25,773 nucleotides of DNA, taken from Stephanodiscus triporus (Eukaryota > Bacillariophyta > Thalassiosirophyceae > Thalassiosirales > Thalassiosiraceae). The notes beneath the pieces are model-generated. The model was not told where the DNA came from. It saw nothing but the letters and a program-made list of their open reading frames with translations, and did no database searches. The stretch spans positions 1 through 25,773 of the forward strand of contig JALLAZ010000094.1 of assembly GCA_036939755.1 (NCBI GenBank). The letters are read 5' to 3'. Positions within the stretch are counted from its first letter, which is position 1; the number at the start of each line of letters is the position of its first letter. Of this stretch, positions 1-8,799 are shown piece after piece. The translations under genes were made by a program, and so were the position numbers.

Positions 1-2
1 TG

Positions 3-650
3 AACAAGTTGGTGAAGAGAGTATTGGGCAGTGTCCTAGCGGAGAGGAGGTTGGCTGGTGAACAACCCAACTGGACAGAGGTTTTGGGTACTGTTGCTGC
101 TGTAGTCAATTCACAGGCTGGAAGGGGCAAGAATGATGTGTCAGCATATGAGGCTGTGTTCAGGCAGCCTTATCACCACCAATTCTCCTGCTTGATGGAA
201 GAAGCTCGGAAGTGCTGGACAATTGATGAGCGTATGCTGGTGACCAACGATGATGAGTTCAAAGACAATGTCACCATGGACTACAAAATTGGCGATAATG
301 CTTCTGATGTGGCAGGCGACGACGACGGGTATTTCTCAGATGATGAGGTTCCTGCAGATGAGACTGAGGAGGTGAGGACGGATGAATATTTCTACGCCCA
401 TCTGCATGACGGTACAGGAAGTCTCCCAAAAGAACACACGCCAGACAGGGATGAATCATACTATGCCGCCGAAGACAGCTTTGACCCACCAAAGAACACA
501 CCAGACAGGGATGAACCTTTTATGTCCCCGACTTTGCTGAAGAAAGCAAATATTTGGACACGCCAATCAAGGCCAACATTGATGACAAGACTCCGTCGGT
601 TGACAGGAATCCATTGCCCAGTGAAGTTAAGGGCGATGACAATGGCTTAG
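3..650 (+). pseudogene. Integrase (rve family) C-terminal fragment with acidic linker; 5' end outside window
   Basis: The frame is open from the left edge. Its first residues (NKLVKRVLGSVLAERR) match the helix after the last catalytic Glu of retroviral/Gypsy/Ginger integrases, where a G-x-V-E-x-x-N-x-x-(I/V/L)-K-R-x-L pattern is usual. It is followed by the conserved W-x-x-x-L-x-x-V-x-x-x-x-N segment and the S-x-Y-E-x-V-F motif at about 140-175. The D,D catalytic residues must lie to the left of the window. From about 270 the protein becomes acidic (runs of D/E) with a duplicated TPDRDE motif at about 440-520. The sensible reading leaves this frame near 530. The residues encoded from there to the TAG at 648 are unlike the rest and are probably out of frame. 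Confidence 0.6.
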
Positions 651-1189
651 AATTAAGGCCGTTGTGTGTACGCAATTGCTTTAAGGCTGCAGGCTGTGAC
701 CACAACCTGCTGAAGGTGTCCTTAAATCAAGTAGGGGACTATGTTGCATTATCGTCATTGTGGTACCACTGTGGGTTCTACAGTGTTCAATCTGAGGGCA
801 CGGTTATCTTCCAGGCTCAGCTGTTTGCAACTCCAAGTTCAGGCATCATGGATGAGACACGCAGCGTTCGAAGGAACATTGCAATGACAACCCACAAGGT
901 AGGCAACTTTTGCAAAACAAGACAGGTAACTTTGGAGCCATTGGTGCACGACCTATTGCATCATTGGGACGACAAGTTCTCGGTAGAACAGTTTCCCCCA
1001 TCTTCTAAGTTCCAGGACATAAAAATCGACAAATCCAAGAACCGCCACATTCTAAGCCATCAAATCCATCTACTCCCCATGATTCAGCAACTGTGCCTTG
1101 CTTTTGAAGAGATCAATCAAAGGGTGACGATGGCTTTCAGGGGTGGCATCAGGACCTGCCACACAAGATTAGCACGACCATTGTTGTGA
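531..1189 (+). pseudogene. Second block of transposon protein, shifted by one frame; function unknown
   Basis: This block continues the acidic linker in frame 2: the sequence around 540-640 gives a D/E/P-rich stretch that follows naturally from the TPDRDE repeats of the previous block. It then enters a folded-looking region with several Cys and aromatic residues (about 655-1110), which I do not recognise. The first ATG in this frame is at 554, but no independent promoter is evident and I read it as a continuation, not a separate gene. The coding signal moves to frame 1 near 1115. The residues up to the TGA at 1187 are probably out of frame. The jump from the previous block is of the kind produced by losing one base. 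Confidence 0.45.
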
Positions 1190-2310
1190 ATGTTGGTGTT
1201 GCCACTTTGAGGAAGCTATCACCATTAAAATCTCATGAAGACATTTCACCGGCGAAGAGTTACGACACGGATGAAGAGGTTGTGAAGTATACCTCTATGA
1301 TGATCGACGAGGCAAAGAAGGCAAATAACTCTGTGGCAAACGTAACAGATGCCGCGCGTTCAAAACCGGTGAAAGATGATGACTCTGACGAGTCATCGAT
1401 TGCTGAAGGATGGGAGCCCCCTTTGTCTGAGTGGGGGAGAGTGAGTGAAGGATATGCTTCGGTTTCCATCGAAGAAGGGTGGGCCCAGTTAAGTGCTAAA
1501 AAGCACGAAGGTTATCTGCCTTGTCGTCTACACTGCGAGGAATGCCTAGCCATGACTGGACGCATTGCTTGCATTCCAATTGGGGACACAGCGTATAACC
1601 ACCGCCACAGGAACACTAACAATTGGTTCGGTCTAATCTTCATAACTGGCTTTGTTGGTCTTGTGCAGCATGATGCTCACATGTCGGTGCCTCCATTCAA
1701 GAATCCGGAGAAAAGACTCATGCTTGTGGCGAGGACATCTTACTCGCCGCCAAAGACTCCCAACGACCTACTCCACCATGGCAATGCAACTCACTTAGTG
1801 TCAGTGGCATACAACAAATCCCACTTTGTTGTTTTGTACTACAACATTCTCCATCAAGAAGTGATTGTCTATGACGGTCTGAGAATGTCGATTGACAGTT
1901 GGGCCAAGCAAATCATCGGCACCATCAAACTGTTTGGATTCAAGTCGCACAATGCCAAATGCCATCAGGCCAAAACGGACATGACCATGGCGCTTGATTT
2001 TGATGACTCATCACCCTGGACGATCAAGGTAGATAGATCCTACAGGCAAAGTGATGACATCAATTGCGGTCCAATTGCTTGCTTGAAGGTGATGGTGATG
2101 GAGTTCTATGGCTTTCTGAAAGAGGGATCCACTGAACGCATTGGTGAATCTCATGGTGGATATAGAAACACTGTCATGGATTACTTCACCAACTGCTGCA
2201 TTATTTATTATGATTCACTCAGGGCAGAGATGCGCACTGCAGAGAAGATGACAACAGACAGGAAGAAGCGTGGAACAGACATCCAAAAGAGGATGCTGGG
2301 GCAGTGGTGA
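1116..2310 (+). pseudogene. Ulp1/SENP-type (C48) cysteine peptidase domain of the transposon
   Basis: The frame-1 block begins before the first usable start: the codons from about 1116 join smoothly to the block that follows. An acidic, Ser-rich spacer (1250-1480) precedes a C48-like fold. The likely catalytic residues are His in NKSHFVVLYY (about 1813-1842), Asp in VIVYDGL (about 1864-1884), an oxyanion Gln in YRQSDD (about 2041-2058) and the nucleophile Cys in INCGPIAC (about 2059-2082). This H-D-Q-C order and the D-x-x-x-C-G spacing are typical of Ulp1/SENP and adenovirus-protease-like enzymes, which cleave SUMO-like modifiers. Such domains recur in eukaryotic DNA transposons, where their job is unsettled. 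All four residues are present, so the domain itself may still be intact. The frame is lost near 2265 and the TGA lies at 2308. Confidence 0.6.
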
Positions 2311-2906
2311 TGGAAAAGAAGAATGCAAAGCAACCAGCAAGAAATCCTAGAGATGATGCTAGGGCATAGGCAATGGAAAAGAAGAATGCAAAGCAGCAAG
2401 CAAGCACGGAGAAGGAGATGAAGAGAGCTGGGAAGGCAGCAATGGAGTCGGGAGCTGCACCTGGCTCTGTGGTGACTCTTCAAGTTGACTACAGAACTCA
2501 TGCACATGCACAAGGGCTGATTGCAATTGTGTATGATGTCAAGAACACTGGGGGAATCTTAGTTTGTTGCGAGCATGGGGTTGTCACCCACTCTGAAAAA
2601 AAAGCAGACTATTGGGTACCTGCAGACAAGTACAATGTTTTTGCCAAGAAAGACGAGGAATTTCCACTACCAGCAATGCTACAGACTGTTCGTAATTTGG
2701 TTCTGAGGGGAGAATACAAACCCAAGACGCGTCCCAGAATCTCCTATGCAAAGTATCATGAAGTGAGTATCAATGCAACTAGCCCAATCAAAACAACTAA
2801 GGGCCGCCAATGCAAGGGGGGGTTGTGTACTAAAGCCTGCGCCTGCAAGAAGAAAGGAGTAACCTGTCACAGTGTGTGCTCATGTCTTGGTAACTGCTCT
2901 GATTGA
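2266..2906 (+). pseudogene. C-terminal domain of Ginger-like element with Cys-rich motif; interrupted by one stop
   Basis: The block reads in frame 3 from about 2266 through an in-frame TAG at 2367-2369; an ATG at 2373 could restart it (177 aa). After a Lys/Glu-rich spacer comes a domain beginning GSVVTLQVDYR, with GLIAIVYD and NTGGILVC segments and a YWVPADKY motif. It then ends in a dense Cys cluster (about 2810-2900, pattern C-x4-C-x3-C-x-C-x5-C-x3-C-x-C-x3-C). The same ordering is found after the integrase core in Ginger-type and KRBA2-like proteins, and the Cys cluster is probably a zinc-binding module. The TAG falls inside the second copy of a 63-bp duplication, so the stop may have arisen with or after that duplication. 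Confidence 0.5.
2281..2406 (+). repeat. Imperfect 63-bp tandem duplication (21 codons)
   Basis: Bases 2281-2343 and 2344-2406 align throughout. Both contain the ATGGAAAAGAAGAATGCAAA core and are preceded by a related GATGCTNGGGCA segment. The period is a multiple of three, so the duplication keeps the frame and repeats a Lys/Asn/Ala-rich linker with the sequence MEKKNAKQ. The second copy carries the TAG at 2367. Confidence 0.8.
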
Positions 2907-2960
2907 AGTGCAGGTATATATGATTAGGAAATACAATTAGGAAGTAACAAATAGGTAGAT

Positions 2961-3500
2961 GTCTAGAATTACATGGTTCACATAGTCTCATTTTCAATGT
3001 ATATTCGATTTTACATGGCATTTTACCATGTTCAATCAAAAATTGGCGTTCATGTTTGATATAACATGGCCAGAATCCATGTAAAATCGAATATACATGA
3101 AACACTGTCATGTATATTTGATATTACATGGCATCGAACCATGTAAAATCGAATATCGGAAAACCAGATTTTTGGATATTCGATATTACATGGCTTGCGT
3201 ATCATGTAATATCGGATATGGGAAAATCTGGAAATGGCCATATTCAATATTATTCAATATTACATGGCTTGTGTGCCATGTAATATCGAATATACATGGT
3301 CTGCAAGCCATGTAATATCGAATATGAAAATTTCCAGCATATCCAATATTCGATATTACATGGTATCCTGGCCATGTAATATCAAATATGACTTATGTAC
3401 TAAGATTTTAGGGCATGTATATTCAATTTTACATGACTGGCCAAATCATGTATAATCGAATATACCCATGTAAAATCGAAGATCCATATATTTGATTTTA
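2961..3500. repeat. Array of short palindromes made from one alternating 18-base arm
   Basis: The consensus arm CCATGTAATATCGAATAT and its reverse complement alternate about 16 times. Clear hairpins are at 3052-3094, 3109-3156, 3175-3220, 3251-3293, 3288-3325, 3344-3389 and 3415-3465, with partial arms at 2966, 3001-3042 and 3467-3500. Each hairpin has a stem of up to about 18 bp and a 7-11-base loop that differs from unit to unit (for example CATCGAA, CTTGTGTG, TCTGCAAG, TATCCTGG). Arms also pair with the next unit across a second spacer type, so the stretch can fold in several registers. The third variable site is the middle of the arm (AAAATCG or AATATCG). The array lies between the transposon debris and the 3' end of the chitinase gene. 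There is no credible coding content: the short ORFs here are by-products of the repeat. I do not recognise the repeat family. Confidence 0.85.
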
Positions 3501-3740
3501 GCTGCGACAGGTCCAACACGAGATTATTTTTTTGGCAGGTGCCCACTGATAATTTCTTTTTGAGTGCTATATTAGATAGAAGAATGATTGATGTTCAATA
3601 GCTTACATGTCTCCCATCCATCAGGATGTCAAACAAATGACTAACGTTGTACCACTAAATTACAACCAGACTACAATGTTTACTCAAATCATATCATACT
3701 AGTGTAGCATATAAAATAATTGCATTGATGTCATATCAGT
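3501..3740. other. AT-rich intergenic stretch, no gene seen
   Basis: About 240 bases between the palindrome array and the 3' end of the chitinase gene. It is AT-rich, lacks the 18-base arm and has no convincing ORF. It probably contains the 3' untranslated region of the minus-strand chitinase gene. I could not place a polyadenylation site with confidence. Confidence 0.5.
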
Positions 3741-6700
3741 CTAATTGAAAAAAATGAACAGCATTGGCATGATCAGCTGCGCCCAAAGATGGCGGCCACC
3801 ATGGCTTGCATCTACACTGCTTTCCAACCAGTCTCGTATAAGAGTATCAGTTTCAGGGTTGAAACCTGAAGAATCAATATTAGCTTTGGAAGTTGAGCTT
3901 TCAACTCTTCCATCACCAGTTGTATTGGATAACTTATCTCCATCATCGGCAATATCATCACCTGTGCCGACTATTAGGATAGTATTGTTTGACAACGCTG
4001 ATGGATTGGCACCAAGATCAATCTCTGTTGGGAAGGTGAAGGGTTTTGCCTGCGTTATTATTGGCAGGGTGGGCACGGGAAGCTCTGGGAATTCCGAAGG
4101 ACTCAATGCCGGTAAATTGAATGACGAGGATGTGATGTCACTTGTCTCCTCCTCATCTTCGGGACAGGGGAAGAATTCACATTTACTTAAGGGGTCTCTG
4201 TAAACCTCCTCGCCCTCGGGACATTTGAACACTTCGGGATCGCAAAGGACCTGATCGCCCTTTTCGTCGGTCCCGGAGAGCCCGCAGTCATCTAGCTTCC
4301 AAGAGCTCAGATCATTACAATAGATGAATTGACTCCCGCAGAACCCATATTGGCTACGACATTCCCCTACGAATGGGCAAGGTGTTCCGGTACACCGAAC
4401 AGATTCTGGATCATTAAGTGCTAGGTAGTCTTCTCCTTCATTGTCTACTGCAGAGATTGGATTTTCGCCAAAGTCTTCTCCTTCATTGTCTATTGTAGAT
4501 GGTGGTTTGGTGGGATTCGTGCCAAAACTGGTTTCCTGGATTTTTACATCCGTGCAGGTAGTAAACGTAAAACACTTGTAGCCTTCATCACAATCCTCGC
4601 TCATTGACGAAGGACATCTCTTCGCACAACTTAAATTCGCGTCTTCCCAATCCGATCCACAAAAATAACTAGCTTCTGGATCAGTTGGCGAGTACACCTT
4701 CTCAGCGAGCGCTTGTGTCGGAGATGCAGTACGAGAATCATTCGTGGGAGCATTCGTGGGAGCTAAGTCTTGCGTTATGAGGGTTTTGGTAGGTTGATTT
4801 GTGACTTCATCTGTGGATTGAGGCGAGCCACTAGACCCTGATGACGGCTTTGGTTTTCCACCCGGTTTCTTTCCTCCCCCCGAGGGTTTGTGAAATGAAG
4901 GGAGTGGTGCATCGGTGAAAGAATCTAAGCCGGGGGTCGGAGCATTAGTGGCAGAGTTTACTGAACCCAAATTTGAGGTTGACTGCTCAGCGGGTGACAC
5001 TGTTGGCTCGTCTTCATCAGTCTGTAAAAATGATGGAGCGGAAGCTTCACTATCCTCAGGGCACTCTGGAGTCCATATTGCATCTTCGGTACAGTAGCTC
5101 GGCCCATCTCCGCAAAATCCGTATGGACTACGGCACATGTTGTTGGGACAGGATTCTCCATCGCACTCTCGTAGTTTCGGTGTCGTTGGAGGGAGAGACG
5201 GTAGTGCCGTAGTTGTGGGTGCAGTAGTTAAAGGTTCAGGCGATGACGTGGCCATACCAGGCGCATCCGTGGAATCTGAAGTTTCAATTGTACCTGCAAG
5301 CGGAGGAGAAGTAGGTGTGGTATTGCTTGAAACATGGAGAGTGGGCGTTTGACTGATGCTTTCAACTGATGTTGAAGGAGATTCGGTGCTTTCTTCTGAA
5401 ATTGAGGGAGAGTTGGTGCTATCTCCAGTTAGCGATGGCGATGGAGTTGGGAAAGGATTAGTTGTTGCTATCGGCATCGATGTCAGCGTTGGAGCATCTG
5501 TTGACAAATCCTCTGTTTCAATTGAAAGAGCTGGTGTTGGCACCGATGATGTTTCCTCAAACCCCGACTCGTCTGGTTCTTCTGATTCGTCATCCACTAT
5601 TGAATCAGATTCAGTAGAGTCTGTAGAATTTGTCGGTGAACATTCTGCGTATTGTTCGCAATACGGACAGTGTCCATCGCACAGACACTCCCCAAATGAC
5701 TCTGACATACCCGAGCATCCATCTAAGGAGGAGATTTCTAACATACCAAGTATAGATGCCGCATGGCAATATCTGTTGAGACGCATTTTGATTGCACTTG
5801 CGTGCCATCTATAAAAACGAGCGAACGAAGAGAAAGTAAATGAATGCCAAGTCCCACGACAAGATCAATTCAACGCTATTTTTCTCGTCTAGTGTACCTC
5901 ACTCACCCTCCTTTGTATGCTGGACACTCTAAGCCGCCGTTAATGTTATTCAATGCACCACCAAAGTCTTCATTTATCATGATCTCCTTATGGCATGTCC
6001 ATTCTTCCTTCACGTTCTCCATCCAGAAGAAGATTCCAGTGCCCCAAGCATACTCGGGGGTAGTGGCAATTTGCTCCGGATCTACGCAAAATGTTTCTGC
6101 CTCACCAGTCAATGCGACTGACGCTCGAATGTAATTGTAATTCCACGATAGCTGGATGGCTCCCCGACCGTAGAAAACTTTGGATGCCTCGACATATCCC
6201 GATAGATCCCCCTCCTCTTCCACCTGCGTTATCGTTTCGCAGGAGCAACCCTCCGGCGGCACGAACGTCGGTTGACAGTACGAATTGTACGGAGAGTTCA
6301 GCGACACCATGGACTCCGAGCACGTGTTGTTTGTCCAATCGTACAGATCGTGGTTGCAAGGCTTGCAGTACACCCTCCCGTCCACCTCCTTCCGATCTCC
6401 GCACGCCAGGTATTCCCGCGCGGCCTCGAAGTCGTCCGACTCGTGCGCGGTATTCCCCAGGAATGCCGCGAGCTCCGCCCGGATCAATTCCTCGGTGCCC
6501 ATGGCGGCGAACTTTTCCGCGTGATGCGAATTGTAATCGTCGATGGCCGCGCACAGCCCCTCGTACGTGTACGGGAATGTGGAGTTGGGGGCAAGGTCGA
6601 CGAACATATCCTCGGTGAAGATCTCGCACGGTCCTGGAACGCCGACGGCCTCCTCGAATCCGCTCGACGGGGCCGGGGGCTGCTTCGGCTTGGTGCTGTC

Positions 6701-7048
6701 CCAGCACCAACAAAGGTCCGGATCGTCGCACGGCCAGAAGGTCTGCCCCCCGGGCATGCACACAGCGCAGTCCTCGTCGGCCACGGGCGTGAGCGAATTT
6801 TGATTGCCCACGCATTCCTCCGTGTCGACCGCGCCGCATCCCCCGCACGCCAGGGGGAGGTCCTCGACTGCTCCCTCGTCCCTGCGACGGCGATGATCAA
6901 GTCGTGTATTCGATGATGGATGATATCGGCCGATCGGCCACCTCGAGAAGGAGGATCGCGACGAGACGACGGCGGCTAGTAGCGAGCTCACTAAGAAGAT
7001 TATGGATAGGACGGCTATCCAGATCGATATATATTTCACTGCTGACAT
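3741..7048 (-). CDS. GH19 chitinase with membrane anchor and mucin-like, chitin-binding tail (two exons, 1,069 aa)
   Basis: Exon 1 is 7048-5907 and exon 2 is 5808-3741. The 98-nt intron (5906-5809) has a GTGAGT donor and a TTTTATAG acceptor, and splicing restores the GH19 end (GGLECPAYKGG joined to WHASAIKMRLNRYC). Residues 8-30 form a signal anchor or signal peptide and residues 68-116 a Cys-rich segment. The GH19 catalytic domain spans about 150-405: Glu203 in NTAHESD is the expected proton donor, 292-306 is the classic FYGRGAIQLSWNYNY motif, and NNINGGLEC follows at 367-375. GH19 enzymes hydrolyse beta-1,4 bonds of chitin by inversion. The remainder is a Thr/Ser/Pro/Asp-rich stalk carrying Cys modules at 412-437, 596-630, 764-799 and 853-889. 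Two of these resemble hevein-type CBM18. The C-terminus ends in a hydrophobic tail, possibly for GPI attachment. Cell-surface or secreted action on chitin is inferred. Confidence 0.9.
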
Positions 7049-7349
7049 CGTCGTATGATCATATTATTATTATGATCATGGCATGGCGGATGCAGGCGGG
7101 CAGTTCTGTTGTGGAAAAAGAGAAAAGAGGGAGAAATGCGACTGGTCTGGCCTACGTCGTCGCAATCTGGTATCCCCCAAAGTACATAATATTATCGTAC
7201 CTATGGTAGTATCTATCATACGATACACCCTCGACTCAAAATCAACAACACACCCATCCAGAATCCAGGCCAGAACGAATCCATCGTCCGATCAGTCAAT
7301 CCCTCTCCGCCCCGCTCAAGACTCTCCTCCGCACATACTTAAATAAGGA
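7049..7349. promoter_or_regulatory. Divergent promoter region between the chitinase and the next gene
   Basis: These 301 bases hold the 5' regions of both flanking genes, which are transcribed away from each other. A TATA-like TTAAATAAG sits at about 7339-7347, immediately before the ATG at 7350, so it is more likely leader than core promoter. An imperfect palindrome of ATCGTA/TACGAT type occurs around 7194-7226, and AT-rich TATTATTATGATCATG sequence at about 7063-7080 lies just upstream of the chitinase start. No specific operator can be assigned. Confidence 0.4.
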
Positions 7350-8705
7350 ATGGCAGGACCCAAAGGTGGAAAGCGAAAGAAGGACGCAAGGCCGTCGCCT
7401 GGAGCCGACGCAGGCGCCGCCGGGGATGCCGGAGGCGGAGGCGAAGGGTGCGGCCCGACGCGGGGCTTCTCCGCCCTCCTGCGGAATCTCTCCTCGTCCA
7501 TGGGGATCAATAGAGAGCTCGACGACATGACGCTGTCCGAGGTCCTCGCCGCGCATCCTCTCATACGGGTGGGGAAGTTCGTGATCGTGCCATACGTCCT
7601 TTACCTGTCGAACTTCTACCTCCGATTGCATCACCCCGAGTACGTGTCCGCCGCGACGGGCGGGATGGTCAACCTCCGACCGGCGGTGCACGGCACCGAC
7701 GTGCCCCGACAGGTGCTGATCGTGGCGACGCCGGGATCCGACACGGCTCGAACGTCGGCCGAACTTCGGGGCAAATTGTCCCTGGAAATCGGGCACGACA
7801 CGGCCGACGTCGCCTGGGATTTCAATCGCGACGGATCGATCAGCTGGCTCCACGGCATACGCTTCCTAACGCGTCCCGCGGACGACGGTGAGAAGGTTCG
7901 CGCCGTGGCCAGAATTTGCAACGGCGGCATCGACGCGCACGCGCGCATGGGATTCCATCCCGCCTCGTTCGGGCCGACGAGGTTGAATTGCTCGCGCCGG
8001 CGCATGTGGGACGAATGTTGGAAGAGCGAGTGCTTCCTCGCGCTGCTCGACGAGTGGGGCTGCGGGATCGCGTCGGGGGACGGGAGAAAAAAATGCAAGG
8101 TCGACTTCGCGAGGACTCTGCACCAGGTGCGCAACCCCATGCACACGCTCGAGGACCTGGTGGCGACGCATTGCGTCGGCGGGCTGGAGGGGGTCGCGGC
8201 GGAACCGTTTCTTGAGTACGCCTCCGCGCTATTCCCTGGTCATGATTTCTACGGCGACTCGTGCATCGAGGCGACAGGAACTTTCATGGTCTCGTACCTC
8301 GAGGCGATGATCGAGGCGCGGCTGAGGGGGGATATCGATGCGTTCTACAGCATCGAGAAATCGTCGGCGTGCGATGTTGCCGAAGCGGCGGGGCTGTCGT
8401 CCGCCGATACGACGGTGTACGAACCGAATCACGTTCGGATCAGTCGTCGCTGTGATGGAGGTGACAACGAAGCTAGTCCATCGCGAACGATCGTGGAAAC
8501 GAAATCGAACGAGGCGAATTTAAGTCATCTTAAATTGGGATGGAATGACTTGCGCGGTGGCATGCATGGCAGTACGAGGGCGAAAGGTGACATGACACTC
8601 CAAGGGAAGGTGAAGAAGATGTTCATGGCATTCATGTATGATGAGAAGACAATCCCTCTGCAGTATGAACCATCAGTGCAACGGGATTCTAAGAGCGAGC
8701 TGTAA
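7350..8705 (+). CDS. Uncharacterised protein, 451 aa; possible degenerate sulfotransferase-like fold
   Basis: Single exon from ATG 7350 to TAA 8703. Residues 1-37 are basic then Gly/Ala-rich and probably disordered. A hydrophobic segment (about 75-90) is followed by the strand and loop QVLIVATPGSDTARTSAELR (121-140), then LSLEIGHD and DGSISWLHGIRFL. That order resembles the 5'-phosphosulfate-binding loop and first helix of sulfotransferases (usually P-R-S-G-T), followed by a segment like those I associate with related diatom proteins. Here the loop is altered (TPGSDT instead of PRSGT), so binding of the sulfate donor PAPS is doubtful. Cys-rich SRRRMWDECWKSECF (about 215-229) and the C-terminal half show no domain I know. 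The identity rests on weak resemblance. The reading frame itself is secure because it is long, GC-rich at third positions and bounded by divergent and convergent neighbours. Confidence 0.75.
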   Translation: MAGPKGGKRKKDARPSPGADAGAAGDAGGGGEGCGPTRGFSALLRNLSSSMGINRELDDMTLSEVLAAHPLIRVGKFVIVPYVLYLSNFYLRLHHPEYVSAATGGMVNLRPAVHGTDVPRQVLIVATPGSDTARTSAELRGKLSLEIGHDTADVAWDFNRDGSISWLHGIRFLTRPADDGEKVRAVARICNGGIDAHARMGFHPASFGPTRLNCSRRRMWDECWKSECFLALLDEWGCGIASGDGRKKCKVDFARTLHQVRNPMHTLEDLVATHCVGGLEGVAAEPFLEYASALFPGHDFYGDSCIEATGTFMVSYLEAMIEARLRGDIDAFYSIEKSSACDVAEAAGLSSADTTVYEPNHVRISRRCDGGDNEASPSRTIVETKSNEANLSHLKLGWNDLRGGMHGSTRAKGDMTLQGKVKKMFMAFMYDEKTIPLQYEPSVQRDSKSEL

Positions 8706-8799
8706 TGCTTCGCCAGAGTCTAATAGTCTGCTTACGAAACCTAAATTATTCTGCTTTGTCGATATGATTGTTAGCCCCTCTTGCACTAAGCATTCCCAA

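Larger units (their letters stand above)
1..2906 (+). mobile_element. Right-hand part of a degenerate Ginger-like DNA transposon (integrase tail, Ulp1-type peptidase, Cys-rich C-terminus)
   Basis: Four consecutive coding blocks on the + strand read as one ancestral protein: the C-terminal part of an rve integrase (1 to about 530), an uncharacterised segment (about 531-1115), a C48-type cysteine peptidase (about 1116-2265) and a terminal domain ending in a Cys-rich motif (about 2266-2906). The blocks lie in frames 3, 2, 1 and 3 in turn, so the element is probably dead or carries sequencing indels. The order integrase, then a GxVVxLxxDxR-like domain, then a Cys-rich tail is what I know from Ginger-type transposons and their domesticated vertebrate relatives (KRBA2-like). 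The left end and the catalytic DDE core are outside the window. I could not place terminal inverted repeats or a target-site duplication. Confidence 0.6.

Noticed and set aside
520..560. A short intron to explain the first frame change in the transposon
   Set aside because: No GT-AG pair of plausible length preserves the coding order. A single-base loss is simpler, and two more such shifts follow.
1..2906. An LTR retrotransposon
   Set aside because: No reverse transcriptase, RNase H, gag or LTR is seen. The C-terminal domain and Cys-rich tail fit Ginger-type DNA elements better, though the part to the left is unseen.
3050..3455. Several overlapping ORFs of 65-73 codons in the palindrome array
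   Set aside because: They repeat the same few residues because the DNA repeats, occur on both strands and have no gene-like features.
2961..3500. CRISPR array
   Set aside because: Repeats alternate in orientation and pair with their neighbours, spacing is irregular, spacers are only 7-20 bases and partly related, and the genome is eukaryotic with no cas genes.
6102..6916. Alternative long frames on both strands over the chitinase first exon
   Set aside because: They lack motifs, while the minus-strand chitinase frame has the complete GH19 signature.
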